From contig JADYUL010000012.1 in NCBI GenBank assembly GCA_021531795.1, forward strand, positions 1 through 64,000: a DNA stretch of 64,000 nucleotides. Reading direction: 5' to 3'. Within the stretch, counting starts at the first letter, position 1, and each line of letters opens with the position of its first letter. The notes under the pieces are model-generated. The model was not told where the DNA came from and did no database searches. It saw only the letters and a program-made list of their open reading frames with translations. Source of the stretch: Lacrimispora saccharolytica (GTDB taxonomy: Bacteria; Bacillota; Clostridia; Lachnospirales; Lachnospiraceae). Positions 24,547 through 33,167 of the stretch are shown here, piece after piece. The position numbers were made by a program, and so were the translations under genes.

Positions 24547-26817
24547 TTATTCAGCAACCTTCACCAGAAAATAATATCCATTATTCTGTGTATAAACCAG
24601 GTCTCCGCATTCAAGAATCATATCAATCTGAATGTCGCTATACTTCTCTCTTTCTTTTGCACCTACATATATATAGGAAATATCATATTTATCTATAAGA
24701 TTTAATCTGTCCGTCTGAGACAGCCCCGAGTATAGGGAACTCACATCCTGTTGCCTCTCCTTTACATAATCATAACTGTTATGCCACAGCCATTCATGGG
24801 TCTGCCAGCCAATAACGGTTGGATGTCCGGTAAGTGCGGGAATAACGCAATAATCAGTATAGCTTAATCCGTCCGCTGTAAGTATCACCTCATCTTTGGT
24901 AATATTTTCGTCAATCCATTTAACAACATTCGCTTCATCACCCATATTCTCAAGTATGGAAGAATCCGACTCAATTCCTTTATAGCTTAACGTATCCGGT
25001 TCTCCAAACCACATTCTTGAAGCCGTAACAAAATAGAACAGAGTTGTAAGAAAAAGCATAAAAATCAGAATAAGGGAGGTCTTAATTCTCTGCAGCCTTA
25101 CGTCCTTTAGGACACCTCTTAATCTGACAGATACACGTACCATTATTATACCAAAAAGGATACCGAACAGAATGAAGGCCTGATAGGTAAGCTTAAACAT
25201 GGTATTGGCCCTGGGATATGAACCATAATATATATCTCTAACATATACACACTCGGGAATAAATACCAGACCTATTGCACACAGTGAGAGGCAAAGGCAA
25301 AAAAGATCGGGCATTATTATATTCAAGAAAAATTTGTTATCCCCTGTTCGGATTCCCATAAGATCATCCTTATTAAGGAGGATTATCATATATATAATAA
25401 CAGTCGCTATCTGTATGCCCCACATAATTATCAATTGGTGAAGCATAGTATGATGATCAACTATTCCTATTCCGTCAAACATTTTATCAAAGGATGTCAT
25501 GAATAAAACATTAACGGCATTAATTATCAGATAAGACACAATAACTTTAGTTATTGCAAGCCATATAATCCTTGGGACCTTCTTGCATCTGTATACCGTA
25601 GATGCAAAAATAGCAATTGATAGTATAGTGAAGTATATTATAAAATCCCAATAATTTGTCATTGAAGAGATACTGATCAAGAAGGATATTATAATTAAAT
25701 ATGGATTTAATATCTCATGAGCAATACCATGAAACGTAAGTTTCTCATCATCAAGCCTTTTATCCTTAGTGATAATAAGATAAGCATACAAAAGCGAAAG
25801 AATAGTGATAACCACAATGATATCAATAACATGTGCATGCAAATCGCCCACTAGAAATGAGTAAGAAGGAAATTCCGATATTGTCCTGTCATTCTCAACC
25901 ACAGGCGTATATCCTATATATCTTGTAGAATCTGCAAACCAGTATTTCTTATCAGTCTCTATGCCAAGCATCCCCTGAAGCATTGGAACAAGCTTATAGA
26001 AGACAAAATAATGACCATTTCCGGCAATGCATACCGCCATTGAAGAAATTACACCACCGGACAATCTACCTCTTAAGCCAATACCCATATCTTCCAAAAT
26101 AATATTGCATAAGCAAAACACCATAATAAGCGACAGCGCAAATATCATATTAAGCGCCAGAGTATATCCTATCGAAACATTAACTCCCGCAAGCTTACTA
26201 AGATATGTCATCATATAATGACCGAAATAATAGTAGTTAATATTCTCTCCTGCTGCGAAGGAATCCAGGGGTGGGAAATAATCGCACTTATATATGCTCT
26301 TCATGAATGCATAATCCATAAGTCGTTCGGTCTCAGTTGCAGGTATTTTGCATCCCATAAGAAGTGTAATCAGAAGAAAGGCCAGAATAAACGCAAGTTC
26401 AACGGATAATATGGAACGAATGATCTCCGTAACAGACAAACTACACACTAAAGCTGATTTATCCGATTTTTTTCTTACCACATAATAAAAAAGCGACCAT
26501 GAAATAACAGTCGCAATTATTATTACGGTAATAATTGACCATCTGTCAAAAACCACCAGTTTAAATGATGAAAGTAACCAGACTATATAAGATAAAGTAC
26601 ACAGACCGATAACTTTTGAAAAGATATAAGAATATCTTCCTCCATCCTTAAACAGGATTAACACTAAAGGAAGTACACTAAATCCCAATATAAATAAAGC
26701 CCCTGCCCATTTAATAAGGGCATACATATCATTACCTATTAAGCATAATCCAATAAGAATACAGGAAATGATCAGGCACGCCCTTATTATTATTCCAACA
26801 TATGATTTATTTTTCAT
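24547..26817 (-). CDS. DUF2298 (YYY-domain) polytopic membrane protein
   Basis: A 756-residue protein with many membrane segments and the tyrosine-rich NINYYYFGHYMMTYLSKLAG that gives the Chlor_Arch_YYY/DUF2298 family its name. The preceding KCDYFPPLDSFAAGENI and a later SYSFLVGDLHAHVID are also typical. The C-terminal ~150 residues form an extracytoplasmic domain (VVKWIDENITKDEVILTADG...TVIGWQTHEWLWHN). The family is predicted to be GT-C-fold glycosyltransferases, with little experimental work. Together with the related membrane protein at 20718 it flanks the chemoreceptor. Confidence 0.85.
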   Translation of the reverse strand: MKNKSYVGIIIRACLIISCILIGLCLIGNDMYALIKWAGALFILGFSVLPLVLILFKDGGRYSYIFSKVIGLCTLSYIVWLLSSFKLVVFDRWSIITVIIIATVISWSLFYYVVRKKSDKSALVCSLSVTEIIRSILSVELAFILAFLLITLLMGCKIPATETERLMDYAFMKSIYKCDYFPPLDSFAAGENINYYYFGHYMMTYLSKLAGVNVSIGYTLALNMIFALSLIMVFCLCNIILEDMGIGLRGRLSGGVISSMAVCIAGNGHYFVFYKLVPMLQGMLGIETDKKYWFADSTRYIGYTPVVENDRTISEFPSYSFLVGDLHAHVIDIIVVITILSLLYAYLIITKDKRLDDEKLTFHGIAHEILNPYLIIISFLISISSMTNYWDFIIYFTILSIAIFASTVYRCKKVPRIIWLAITKVIVSYLIINAVNVLFMTSFDKMFDGIGIVDHHTMLHQLIIMWGIQIATVIIYMIILLNKDDLMGIRTGDNKFFLNIIMPDLFCLCLSLCAIGLVFIPECVYVRDIYYGSYPRANTMFKLTYQAFILFGILFGIIMVRVSVRLRGVLKDVRLQRIKTSLILIFMLFLTTLFYFVTASRMWFGEPDTLSYKGIESDSSILENMGDEANVVKWIDENITKDEVILTADGLSYTDYCVIPALTGHPTVIGWQTHEWLWHNSYDYVKERQQDVSSLYSGLSQTDRLNLIDKYDISYIYVGAKEREKYSDIQIDMILECGDLVYTQNNGYYFLVKVAE

Positions 26818-26857
26818 AATATCTCCATAATTAAATCACAGTTATTATTTAACAATA

Positions 26858-27346
26858 CTAGAAAATAATAGAGAATATTCCCGCACTAACAACCCCCATG
26901 ATAATACCGGCTAAAACAACACCAGATACAACGGCAAGTATACTCTTCTTGAAATCCATATCCAGAATTGATGCAGCCAGTGTTCCGGTCCATGCACCGG
27001 TACCCGGAAGCGGAATACCCACGAACAAAAACAGAGCATAATACAATCCTCTTCCTGCCTTGGACTGAAGTTTCTGTCCACCCTTCTCTCCTTTCTCAAG
27101 ACAGAAATTAAAGAATTTGCCGATAACCTTCTTATCCTTCCCCCACTCAAGTACCTTCCTTGCAAAAAGATATATGAACGGAACCGGAAGCATATTGCCG
27201 ACAATGGCAATTAAATAACATACGGTTAGATTGAGTGGTTCACCTGCTTCAATAAATCCAATGGCATATGGAATTGCTCCTCTAAGTTCGATAAGCGGCA
27301 CCATAGATACCAAGAAAATCATCAAATAATGCTTTAATGTACTCAT
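26858..27346 (-). CDS. COG2426 small multidrug-export-like membrane protein
   Basis: A 162-residue membrane protein with the family motifs MVPLIELRGAIPYAIG near the N-terminus, GNMLPVPFIYLFARKVLEW in the middle and GIPLPGTGAWTGTLAASIL toward the end. The Pfam family is named small multidrug export protein, but function has rarely been tested. The start at 27346 follows GGAGGAATAT; an upstream TTG in the same frame is the Shine-Dalgarno region itself. It precedes the DUF2298 gene by 40 bp and may be co-transcribed with it. Confidence 0.85.
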   Translation of the reverse strand: MSTLKHYLMIFLVSMVPLIELRGAIPYAIGFIEAGEPLNLTVCYLIAIVGNMLPVPFIYLFARKVLEWGKDKKVIGKFFNFCLEKGEKGGQKLQSKAGRGLYYALFLFVGIPLPGTGAWTGTLAASILDMDFKKSILAVVSGVVLAGIIMGVVSAGIFSIIF

Positions 27347-27680
27347 ATATTCCTCCAAACTAAAATATGTGTTATGTCATCCACTAAATATAGATGAAAA
27401 GACTCCGTTTTATATTATCGGGACCACTTAGGCGATTCAATTCAAATCAATCATCTTGTTGTGATAATTGCAAGTTTTTTTGCAATTTATTACCAAATTT
27501 CATTATTTTGCAAGCAACACATGCATTTTAATTGATTCTGGTAAAAATAACTTGCAAATTAATTTTTCAACATATGGTAGATAATAAAAGTTTCATCTTA
27601 TTTTACCACAACATCTATATTATTAACAGACTAATAAAAAAAAGCCTTAATTAAGTCAAATTGTATATACTTAAATTTAT
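27347..27680. other. AT-rich intergenic region upstream of the COG2426 gene
   Basis: No credible gene on either strand. A plausible minus-strand promoter is TTGAAT (27435-27440) and TAATAT (27412-27417), 17 bp apart. Four copies of the hexamer TTGCAA (27468, 27480, 27508, 27552) lie within 90 bp upstream of it. The remainder is A/T-rich spacer up to the amylase terminator. Confidence 0.5.
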
Positions 27681-27720
27681 AAAAAAAACGTGGGATCAAT
27701 TTTAGTTTTAATCCCACGTT
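27681..27720 (-). terminator. Terminator of the maltodextrin operon
   Basis: Perfect 10-bp arms AACGTGGGAT (27687-27696) and ATCCCACGTT (27711-27720) with a T8 tract on the minus strand. It lies 38 bp after the alpha-amylase stop. Confidence 0.92.
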
Positions 27721-27757
27721 ACGTCAACCACCATATGTAGAGTAACACCGACTATTT

Positions 27758-29338
27758 TTATTGTCTTCTTTTTAAATATGTAATGCTCTTCCCCGGAACA
27801 GATAATACTCCATTTTTGAGCACAGACAGGCTGTTATCCACCGATAATGTATCAATCACCTCTAAATTCAGGTCCTGTATTGCGATTTCAGCACTGCTTT
27901 CCTGTGTATTATAGGCTATATAAATCTCATCTGATAACTCTGAGCGTCTGATTAAGGCTATATCCCCGTCAGTGACATCATAAATTGTATCAATGGTGCC
28001 CCTGGCAATTACAGGATTGGCATTTCTTATGTGTAAAGCCTTCCTGTAATAATTATAGATTGAAGTTTCATCCTCAATCTGCTTATCGAGAGTATCGAAG
28101 CTTTGATTAATATCCCTATCAGAATCTGAGGGTCCTTCACAAATACCGTTCATACCCGAAGCATCATCAGACCACTGCATTGGAAGTCGTTTATTCTCAT
28201 CCTTCTTACCCTTACTCTTCATTCCAAGCTCCTCTCCATAATATATAAATGGAGAACCACCCATGGACAGAAGTAATCCACCGGCAAACTTTATATCGTC
28301 CTCATTTGAGTTTAGTGCATTGCACACACGACTCATATCATGGTTTGTTATGAACGGGGCATTGATGTAGTCTTCATTAACCTTCCTGTATGTCTCTTCG
28401 GTCTCCTTAAGCTTAGTCACAAAACTTTCAGCATTACTGTTGCCTCTTGCAGCCTTGATTATCTCTCCCTCTGCTCCTGACATCGAGAAATCAAACATAC
28501 TTGGAGTATCACTCAGGTAATAGTCCGCAATAGTATCTCTGTTGGCCCAAACCTCGCTCACCATGTAGAAATCCGGTTTCAAACTCACACAATACTCATG
28601 GAAATCATTCATTACTTCGGTATTAAATGCTGTATCTCCTTCTTCGAAATGCATGGTTGCATCCATTCTGAAGCCATCGATACCTCTGTCAATCCAGAAC
28701 GCAGCTATATTCTCAAACTCTTTCTTAACGCTTTCAGACGACAGATTAAGATCCGGCATTTCTGACCAGAATACTGCTTCGTAGTAATAATCGCTGCCGG
28801 GCACCCTGTACCAGCTATTATTCAGTTGTTCTTTGGAAAAGTGATAGTAATCAACATACGGACACTCAGCAATATCGATTTCTTCATCCGCCTCAAGACC
28901 TTTCAGATAGTCACAGGCTGCGATAAACCATGGATGCTTAGAGGATGTGTGATTCATTACAAGATCAATGATTAGACGTATATCCTTCGCATGGCATTCA
29001 TTGATCAATGAATCCATATCCTCTAAGGTACCATACTCTTTATCGATATCACAGTAATCCGTTACGTCATACTTGTGATATGTTGTGGATGGCATTACAG
29101 GCATAAGCCAGATTCCGTTGCAGCCCAAGTCCGCAATATAATCAAGCTTTTCCTCAACACCCTTAAGATCTCCTATTCCGTCACCATTAGAATCGTAATA
29201 GGAGTATACGAATACTTCATAATAATTGCGGTAGTTATCATCTACCGCTTCTTTGATATTACCCGGCTCTCCGGTTTGCCCACAGCCGGTAATCATTACC
29301 AGAACAAAAGATACAACTACCGCAATTATTCTTTTCAT
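27758..29338 (-). CDS. Lipoprotein alpha-glucosidase/alpha-amylase, GH13 family
   Basis: A type II signal peptide with lipobox VMITGC (Cys19) anchors the protein outside the membrane. The GH13 barrel shows the four conserved regions: DLVMNHTS, GFRMDATMHF with the nucleophile Asp, MVSEVWAN with the acid Glu, and FITNHDMSR with the third Asp. The C-terminal beta domain closes the 526-residue protein. It would cleave maltodextrins at the cell surface for the adjacent importer. Specificity (amylase, neopullulanase or oligo-glucosidase) cannot be fixed. It is the last gene of malE-malF-malG-amylase, 20 bp after malG. Confidence 0.9.
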   Translation of the reverse strand: MKRIIAVVVSFVLVMITGCGQTGEPGNIKEAVDDNYRNYYEVFVYSYYDSNGDGIGDLKGVEEKLDYIADLGCNGIWLMPVMPSTTYHKYDVTDYCDIDKEYGTLEDMDSLINECHAKDIRLIIDLVMNHTSSKHPWFIAACDYLKGLEADEEIDIAECPYVDYYHFSKEQLNNSWYRVPGSDYYYEAVFWSEMPDLNLSSESVKKEFENIAAFWIDRGIDGFRMDATMHFEEGDTAFNTEVMNDFHEYCVSLKPDFYMVSEVWANRDTIADYYLSDTPSMFDFSMSGAEGEIIKAARGNSNAESFVTKLKETEETYRKVNEDYINAPFITNHDMSRVCNALNSNEDDIKFAGGLLLSMGGSPFIYYGEELGMKSKGKKDENKRLPMQWSDDASGMNGICEGPSDSDRDINQSFDTLDKQIEDETSIYNYYRKALHIRNANPVIARGTIDTIYDVTDGDIALIRRSELSDEIYIAYNTQESSAEIAIQDLNLEVIDTLSVDNSLSVLKNGVLSVPGKSITYLKRRQ

Positions 29339-29358
29339 ATTATTTCCTTAATGTAATT

Positions 29359-30231
29359 TTAGCCCTTAACAGCTCCACCTGTAACTCCTTCTACATAATA
29401 CTTTTGAAGAAGCATGAACAGAACTGTAATAGGAATTGCTACAAGCACACCACCCGCACAGAATCTTGTGAAGAATCCCTGATAGTCGTTTGTCCAAACC
29501 CATCTCTGAAGGGCAACCGCTACGTTATAGCTGTCCGAATAACCAAATGCAACATATGAAGCAAATACGTAATCACACCATGGTGCCATAAATGATTCAA
29601 GAAGCTGATAGATGATAATCGGCTTTGCCATAGGAATAATCATTGTAAGGAAGATTCTTGCTCTTGAAGCACCGTCGATTCTTGCTGCTTCATCAAGCGC
29701 AATCGGAACAGTATCGAAGTATCCCTTACATACATAATACTTCATTGCCGCAGTCATTACAGAGATAAGAATCAATCCGGGAATTGCCCCTTCCTGTGTC
29801 AGACCAAAGTTCTTAAGAAGGAAGTATAAGCAAATCATGGTAAGGAAGCCCGGGAACATGCCAAGGATCAACCAAACCTTCATGATAGCCTGTCTTCCGG
29901 CAAATCTCATTCTCGAGAGAGCATAGCTCACACCAAGTACTATCATGGTAGAAAGTGTGGATGTGAAGAATGCAATAATAAATGTGTTCTTAAACCATAA
30001 TGTGAACTTATTCTCAGGCTTTAACAAATAAATGTAATTGTCCAGCGAGAATTCCTTAGGTACGACATAGTCAACCATACCACCAAATTCAGTCACATAA
30101 GATCTAAAGGACTGAAGGATCAATCCAACGAACGGCAACAGCCAAACAACACTCATTATAATAAGGATAGCATAGGTTACAGCATTCCCAATGTGTCTCT
30201 TACGGCTCAAGGAGCTAGTCTTTTCATTCAT
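29359..30231 (-). CDS. malG: Maltodextrin ABC transporter permease MalG type
   Basis: A 290-residue inner-membrane permease with six predicted membrane segments. The EAA loop, ALDEAARIDGASRARIFLTM, binds the ATPase. The C-terminus GVTGGAVKG matches the MalG family. Its start codon overlaps the stop of malF by one base, giving tight translational coupling. It forms the translocation pore with MalF for sugars delivered by the binding protein encoded at 31701. Confidence 0.92.
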   Translation of the reverse strand: MNEKTSSLSRKRHIGNAVTYAILIIMSVVWLLPFVGLILQSFRSYVTEFGGMVDYVVPKEFSLDNYIYLLKPENKFTLWFKNTFIIAFFTSTLSTMIVLGVSYALSRMRFAGRQAIMKVWLILGMFPGFLTMICLYFLLKNFGLTQEGAIPGLILISVMTAAMKYYVCKGYFDTVPIALDEAARIDGASRARIFLTMIIPMAKPIIIYQLLESFMAPWCDYVFASYVAFGYSDSYNVAVALQRWVWTNDYQGFFTRFCAGGVLVAIPITVLFMLLQKYYVEGVTGGAVKG

Positions 30232-31625
30232 TACTGGAACACCTCCTCATCCTTAACTGATGGTAACAATCCATATACGATAAGCGAAATAACCGCCGTA
30301 ACAACGAATACCATAATACCGATTACAGCTGCCATCTTGTAGTTTGTATCATTTACTGTCATCTTATACAGCCAGGTTACAAGCAAGTCTGTATATCCTG
30401 CCTTGGCAGCAAGACCCATCGACTGCGGTTTACCCTGATTAAGAAGATAAATAACATTGAAGTTATTAAGATTACCAATAAACTGTGTTAACAGGTAAGG
30501 ACCTGTAACGAAGAGCATGTATGGAAGTGTAATATGGAAGAAACACTGCCATGAATTAGCTCCATCTATTGTAGCTGATTCATAAAGATCAGCCGGGATA
30601 TTCATAAGAATACCACTTGCCATTAACATCAGGTACGGAATACCGATCCACAGGTTAACTACAATAATTGTAATTCTTGCAAGCATCGGATCCTGCCAGA
30701 ACGGTATGTAGGAATCAATCCACCCCCACTTAAGAAGGTAAGCATTTATAATACCATCACTGGCAAACAGCTTATACATATAAAGCAATGATACGAACTG
30801 TGGAACAGCAATTGTTGTGATGAGAATTGTTCTCCACATCTTCTTAAACTTGATACCCTTCTTGTTGATAAGCAATGCAACTGCAATACCTAAGAAGTAA
30901 TTTAAGAAAGTTGCAAAGAATGCCCATACCAGCGTCCATGCAAGAACTACGAAGAACGTAGAGCCAAAGCCGTTGGTATTAAGGCTGAACAGATTCTTGA
31001 AGTTCTCAAATCCAACCCATGTGAACAGCTTAGCCGGAGCCTGATGATCATAATCATAATTAGTGAAGGCAACACATATCATAAATGCGATAGGTAATGC
31101 CGTGAACAAAAATGTTCCCAATACAGGAATTGCAAGCAATGTCTTGTCAAAATTCTGATCAAGAAGAGATGAGAAGAACTTCTTGTTAGTCGGCAATGCC
31201 TTACCCTGTTCAAGAATCTTCTGCTCCTTGTAGCTTGCGCGGATATTGATATACCATATGGTGAGATATACCAAGATAAGAACAATGGTCAACAAACCAT
31301 ATAATAAGATAAGAAAACTGTTATCACCATACTTAACAGTTCCGTCAGGATTGAACCCCTTTTTCTCAGTACCGAGAGTATTGAACTTTACCAGGTACTT
31401 GAGACCAAAATTAATTAAATAAACCCAGAAAATAATCTGACTTGCAAGCAATGCAATACCCTTTGCAAACTGCTTGCGCATAATTGATCCAAAACCAAAG
31501 ATTAAGTAAGAAACTCTTGTCTTCCAGTCACCTTTTTTGAAAATAGAACCGATTTCTACGAAACCTTCCTTAACTACTTCAAAATACTTTTTTACATTAT
31601 CTTTGGAGTTACCGTCTTTTGCCAT
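30231..31625 (-). CDS. malF: Maltodextrin ABC transporter permease MalF type
   Basis: A 464-residue permease. Its N-terminal ~170 residues contain extra membrane segments and a cytoplasmic linker (YKEQKILEQGKALPTNKKFF). The conserved transport domain follows, with the EAA loop ADLYESATIDGANSWQCF. Extra N-terminal helices are usual in Firmicute MalF (GanP/CymF-like) proteins. It is separated from malE by a hairpin and from malG by a one-base overlap. No ATPase gene accompanies these permeases. Confidence 0.92.
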   Translation of the reverse strand: MAKDGNSKDNVKKYFEVVKEGFVEIGSIFKKGDWKTRVSYLIFGFGSIMRKQFAKGIALLASQIIFWVYLINFGLKYLVKFNTLGTEKKGFNPDGTVKYGDNSFLILLYGLLTIVLILVYLTIWYINIRASYKEQKILEQGKALPTNKKFFSSLLDQNFDKTLLAIPVLGTFLFTALPIAFMICVAFTNYDYDHQAPAKLFTWVGFENFKNLFSLNTNGFGSTFFVVLAWTLVWAFFATFLNYFLGIAVALLINKKGIKFKKMWRTILITTIAVPQFVSLLYMYKLFASDGIINAYLLKWGWIDSYIPFWQDPMLARITIIVVNLWIGIPYLMLMASGILMNIPADLYESATIDGANSWQCFFHITLPYMLFVTGPYLLTQFIGNLNNFNVIYLLNQGKPQSMGLAAKAGYTDLLVTWLYKMTVNDTNYKMAAVIGIMVFVVTAVISLIVYGLLPSVKDEEVFQ

Positions 31626-31649
31626 GCGCCTTCTCCTATTTTATAAAAA

Positions 31650-31675
31650 TTCCGGCGAAGAAATCTTCGCCGGAA
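31650..31675 (-). terminator. Attenuating hairpin between malE and malF
   Basis: Perfect 11-bp arms TTCCGGCGAAG (31650-31660) and CTTCGCCGGAA (31665-31675), loop AAAT, are followed on the minus strand by TTTTTATAAAA. It lies 26 bp after the malE stop and before malF in the same operon. It therefore probably acts as a partial terminator or 3'-end stabiliser that keeps binding-protein mRNA in excess. Confidence 0.8.
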
Positions 31676-31700
31676 AATTTATATTCTGTTACTTGATATC

Positions 31701-33005
31701 TTACTGTGCGTAAGAGATACATGTATCCTGGAAGTTCTGAAGAACTGCCATAAGATCCTCATCTGATGATGAAGATGAGATTGTACCGTTGATTATATCA
31801 TCACCAAGTGATGTTGCAAGTGTCCAGTAGTCACCAGGGTACTGTCCCTGAGGAATTGTGTATGCAAGCTGCTCAGCAAGAGCTGAGAGAGCCTCGTCAG
31901 CCTTAACTGCGTCTGAAGCCTGAGCGTTTATGTTCGAAGGACCCCAAGCAACTGCCTCATATCTGGCAAGCTGTGTCTCTTCATTAGAAAGCCATACTGC
32001 TAAATCCTGGCAAACCTTTAACTTAGCTGCATCCTCCTGAGGCTTAACACCAAGGAGCTTGAATCCGCCGAAACCGCTTAACTGAACGCCACCCATTGTA
32101 GGAAGCTTAGCACATGCATAGTTGTCACCGAATACTTCCTTAGCTGCTGAAGCATCCCATGTACCGTCTACGATAGCTGCAACATTTGTTGCATTTGACA
32201 TAGATGAACCGTTCTGGAAGCACTTGTGAGCTGCAAGGTCGCAGATGTTTCTAAGAGCCTTAACACCCTTATCTGAAGCATAGTCGATGTTGCAAGCTGT
32301 GAAGTTACCTTCATCATCTGTATCATATGTAAGTGTACATCCCTCACCGAAGAAGAATGCTGTCTGATACCAACCAGAGTTGATCTCCATGTAGAAGTTC
32401 TTACCTGCTGCATCACATGCCTCAGCAATTGCCTCTACTGTAGAAGGATCTGTAACAACGCTCTTATCATAGTATAAGAAATAACCATTGTCAGATGTGA
32501 TAGGGTAAGCATAAATTGTACCACCAACTGTAGCTGCTGCAACAGAACCTGCATCGTTAGATGATGTTACGAATGACTCGTAATCACCCATAACAGGCAT
32601 AACCGCACCTGCAGATACAAGTCTTGCAAGCTGATCCTGTGCGAAACCGAATACATCTGCACCGCCCTCAACATCAGTGATCATGTTACCAGCTGCATCA
32701 CCTTCACCAACAGGCTCGATTGTAGCTGTGAATGCTGCATAGTCAGGGTTAGCTGCGATAAATGCATCCCACTGCTGCTGTGTAAAATCTACAACATTCT
32801 CTGCAACCCAGATTGTAATGTTTCCGCCCTGTGAGAAATCAAGGTCTGCTGCAGGAGCTTCCTCTGCTGCTTCCTCAGTTGCCTCTGTTGCCTCTGTTGT
32901 CTCTGCTGTAGCAGTTGTGTCCTCTGCTACTTCCTTGTTGCCACATGCACAAAGTCCAAGGACCATTGTAGCAGCAAGAAGTGTTGCTAAAATCTTCTTT
33001 TTCAT
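31701..33005 (-). CDS. malE: Maltose/maltodextrin-binding lipoprotein
   Basis: A signal peptide with lipobox GLCAC is followed by a Thr/Ala/Glu linker (about residues 27-55) and a family 1 solute-binding fold. Recognisable features include ITIWVAENVVDFTQQQWDAF, VFGFAQDQLARLV, AYPITSDNGYFLYYDKS and VDGTWDASAAKEVFG. The match in length (434 residues) and gene order with malF-malG and an amylase supports malto-oligosaccharide binding. It heads the operon behind a promoter and operator, so its expression should be sugar-controlled. Confidence 0.9.
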   Translation of the reverse strand: MKKKILATLLAATMVLGLCACGNKEVAEDTTATAETTEATEATEEAAEEAPAADLDFSQGGNITIWVAENVVDFTQQQWDAFIAANPDYAAFTATIEPVGEGDAAGNMITDVEGGADVFGFAQDQLARLVSAGAVMPVMGDYESFVTSSNDAGSVAAATVGGTIYAYPITSDNGYFLYYDKSVVTDPSTVEAIAEACDAAGKNFYMEINSGWYQTAFFFGEGCTLTYDTDDEGNFTACNIDYASDKGVKALRNICDLAAHKCFQNGSSMSNATNVAAIVDGTWDASAAKEVFGDNYACAKLPTMGGVQLSGFGGFKLLGVKPQEDAAKLKVCQDLAVWLSNEETQLARYEAVAWGPSNINAQASDAVKADEALSALAEQLAYTIPQGQYPGDYWTLATSLGDDIINGTISSSSSDEDLMAVLQNFQDTCISYAQ

Positions 33006-33035
33006 TTTTTCCTCCCAAAAATGATAGTAATTTTT

Positions 33036-33058
33036 CGATTGTGCAACTTGCGCAATCG
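33036..33058 (-). promoter_or_regulatory. LacI/MalR-type operator in front of malE
   Basis: A 23-bp inverted repeat centred on C33047: left arm CGATTGTGCAA (33036-33046), right arm TTGCGCAATCG (33048-33058), one mismatch in 11. The core TTGTGCAAcTTGCGCAA is of the kind bound by LacI/GalR-family regulators such as MalR. It starts about 15 bp downstream of the -10 box, where a bound repressor would block elongation. No regulator gene of this family is in the window. Confidence 0.8.
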
Positions 33059-33072
33059 GTTGTTCCTATATA

Positions 33073-33101
33073 ATAATACAAGTTTATATATATATTGTCA
33101 A
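33073..33101 (-). promoter_or_regulatory. Promoter of the malE operon
   Basis: Minus-strand TTGACA (33096-33101) and TATTAT (33073-33078) are separated by exactly 17 bp of alternating A/T sequence, a strong housekeeping promoter. The operator is immediately downstream. Expected transcription starts near 33066. Confidence 0.85.
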
Positions 33102-33167
33102 TGTTTCTTTTAACAAAGATTCAGTTATTTTTTTATGCATTTTCACTAAAATTAACGAAAAACATTT

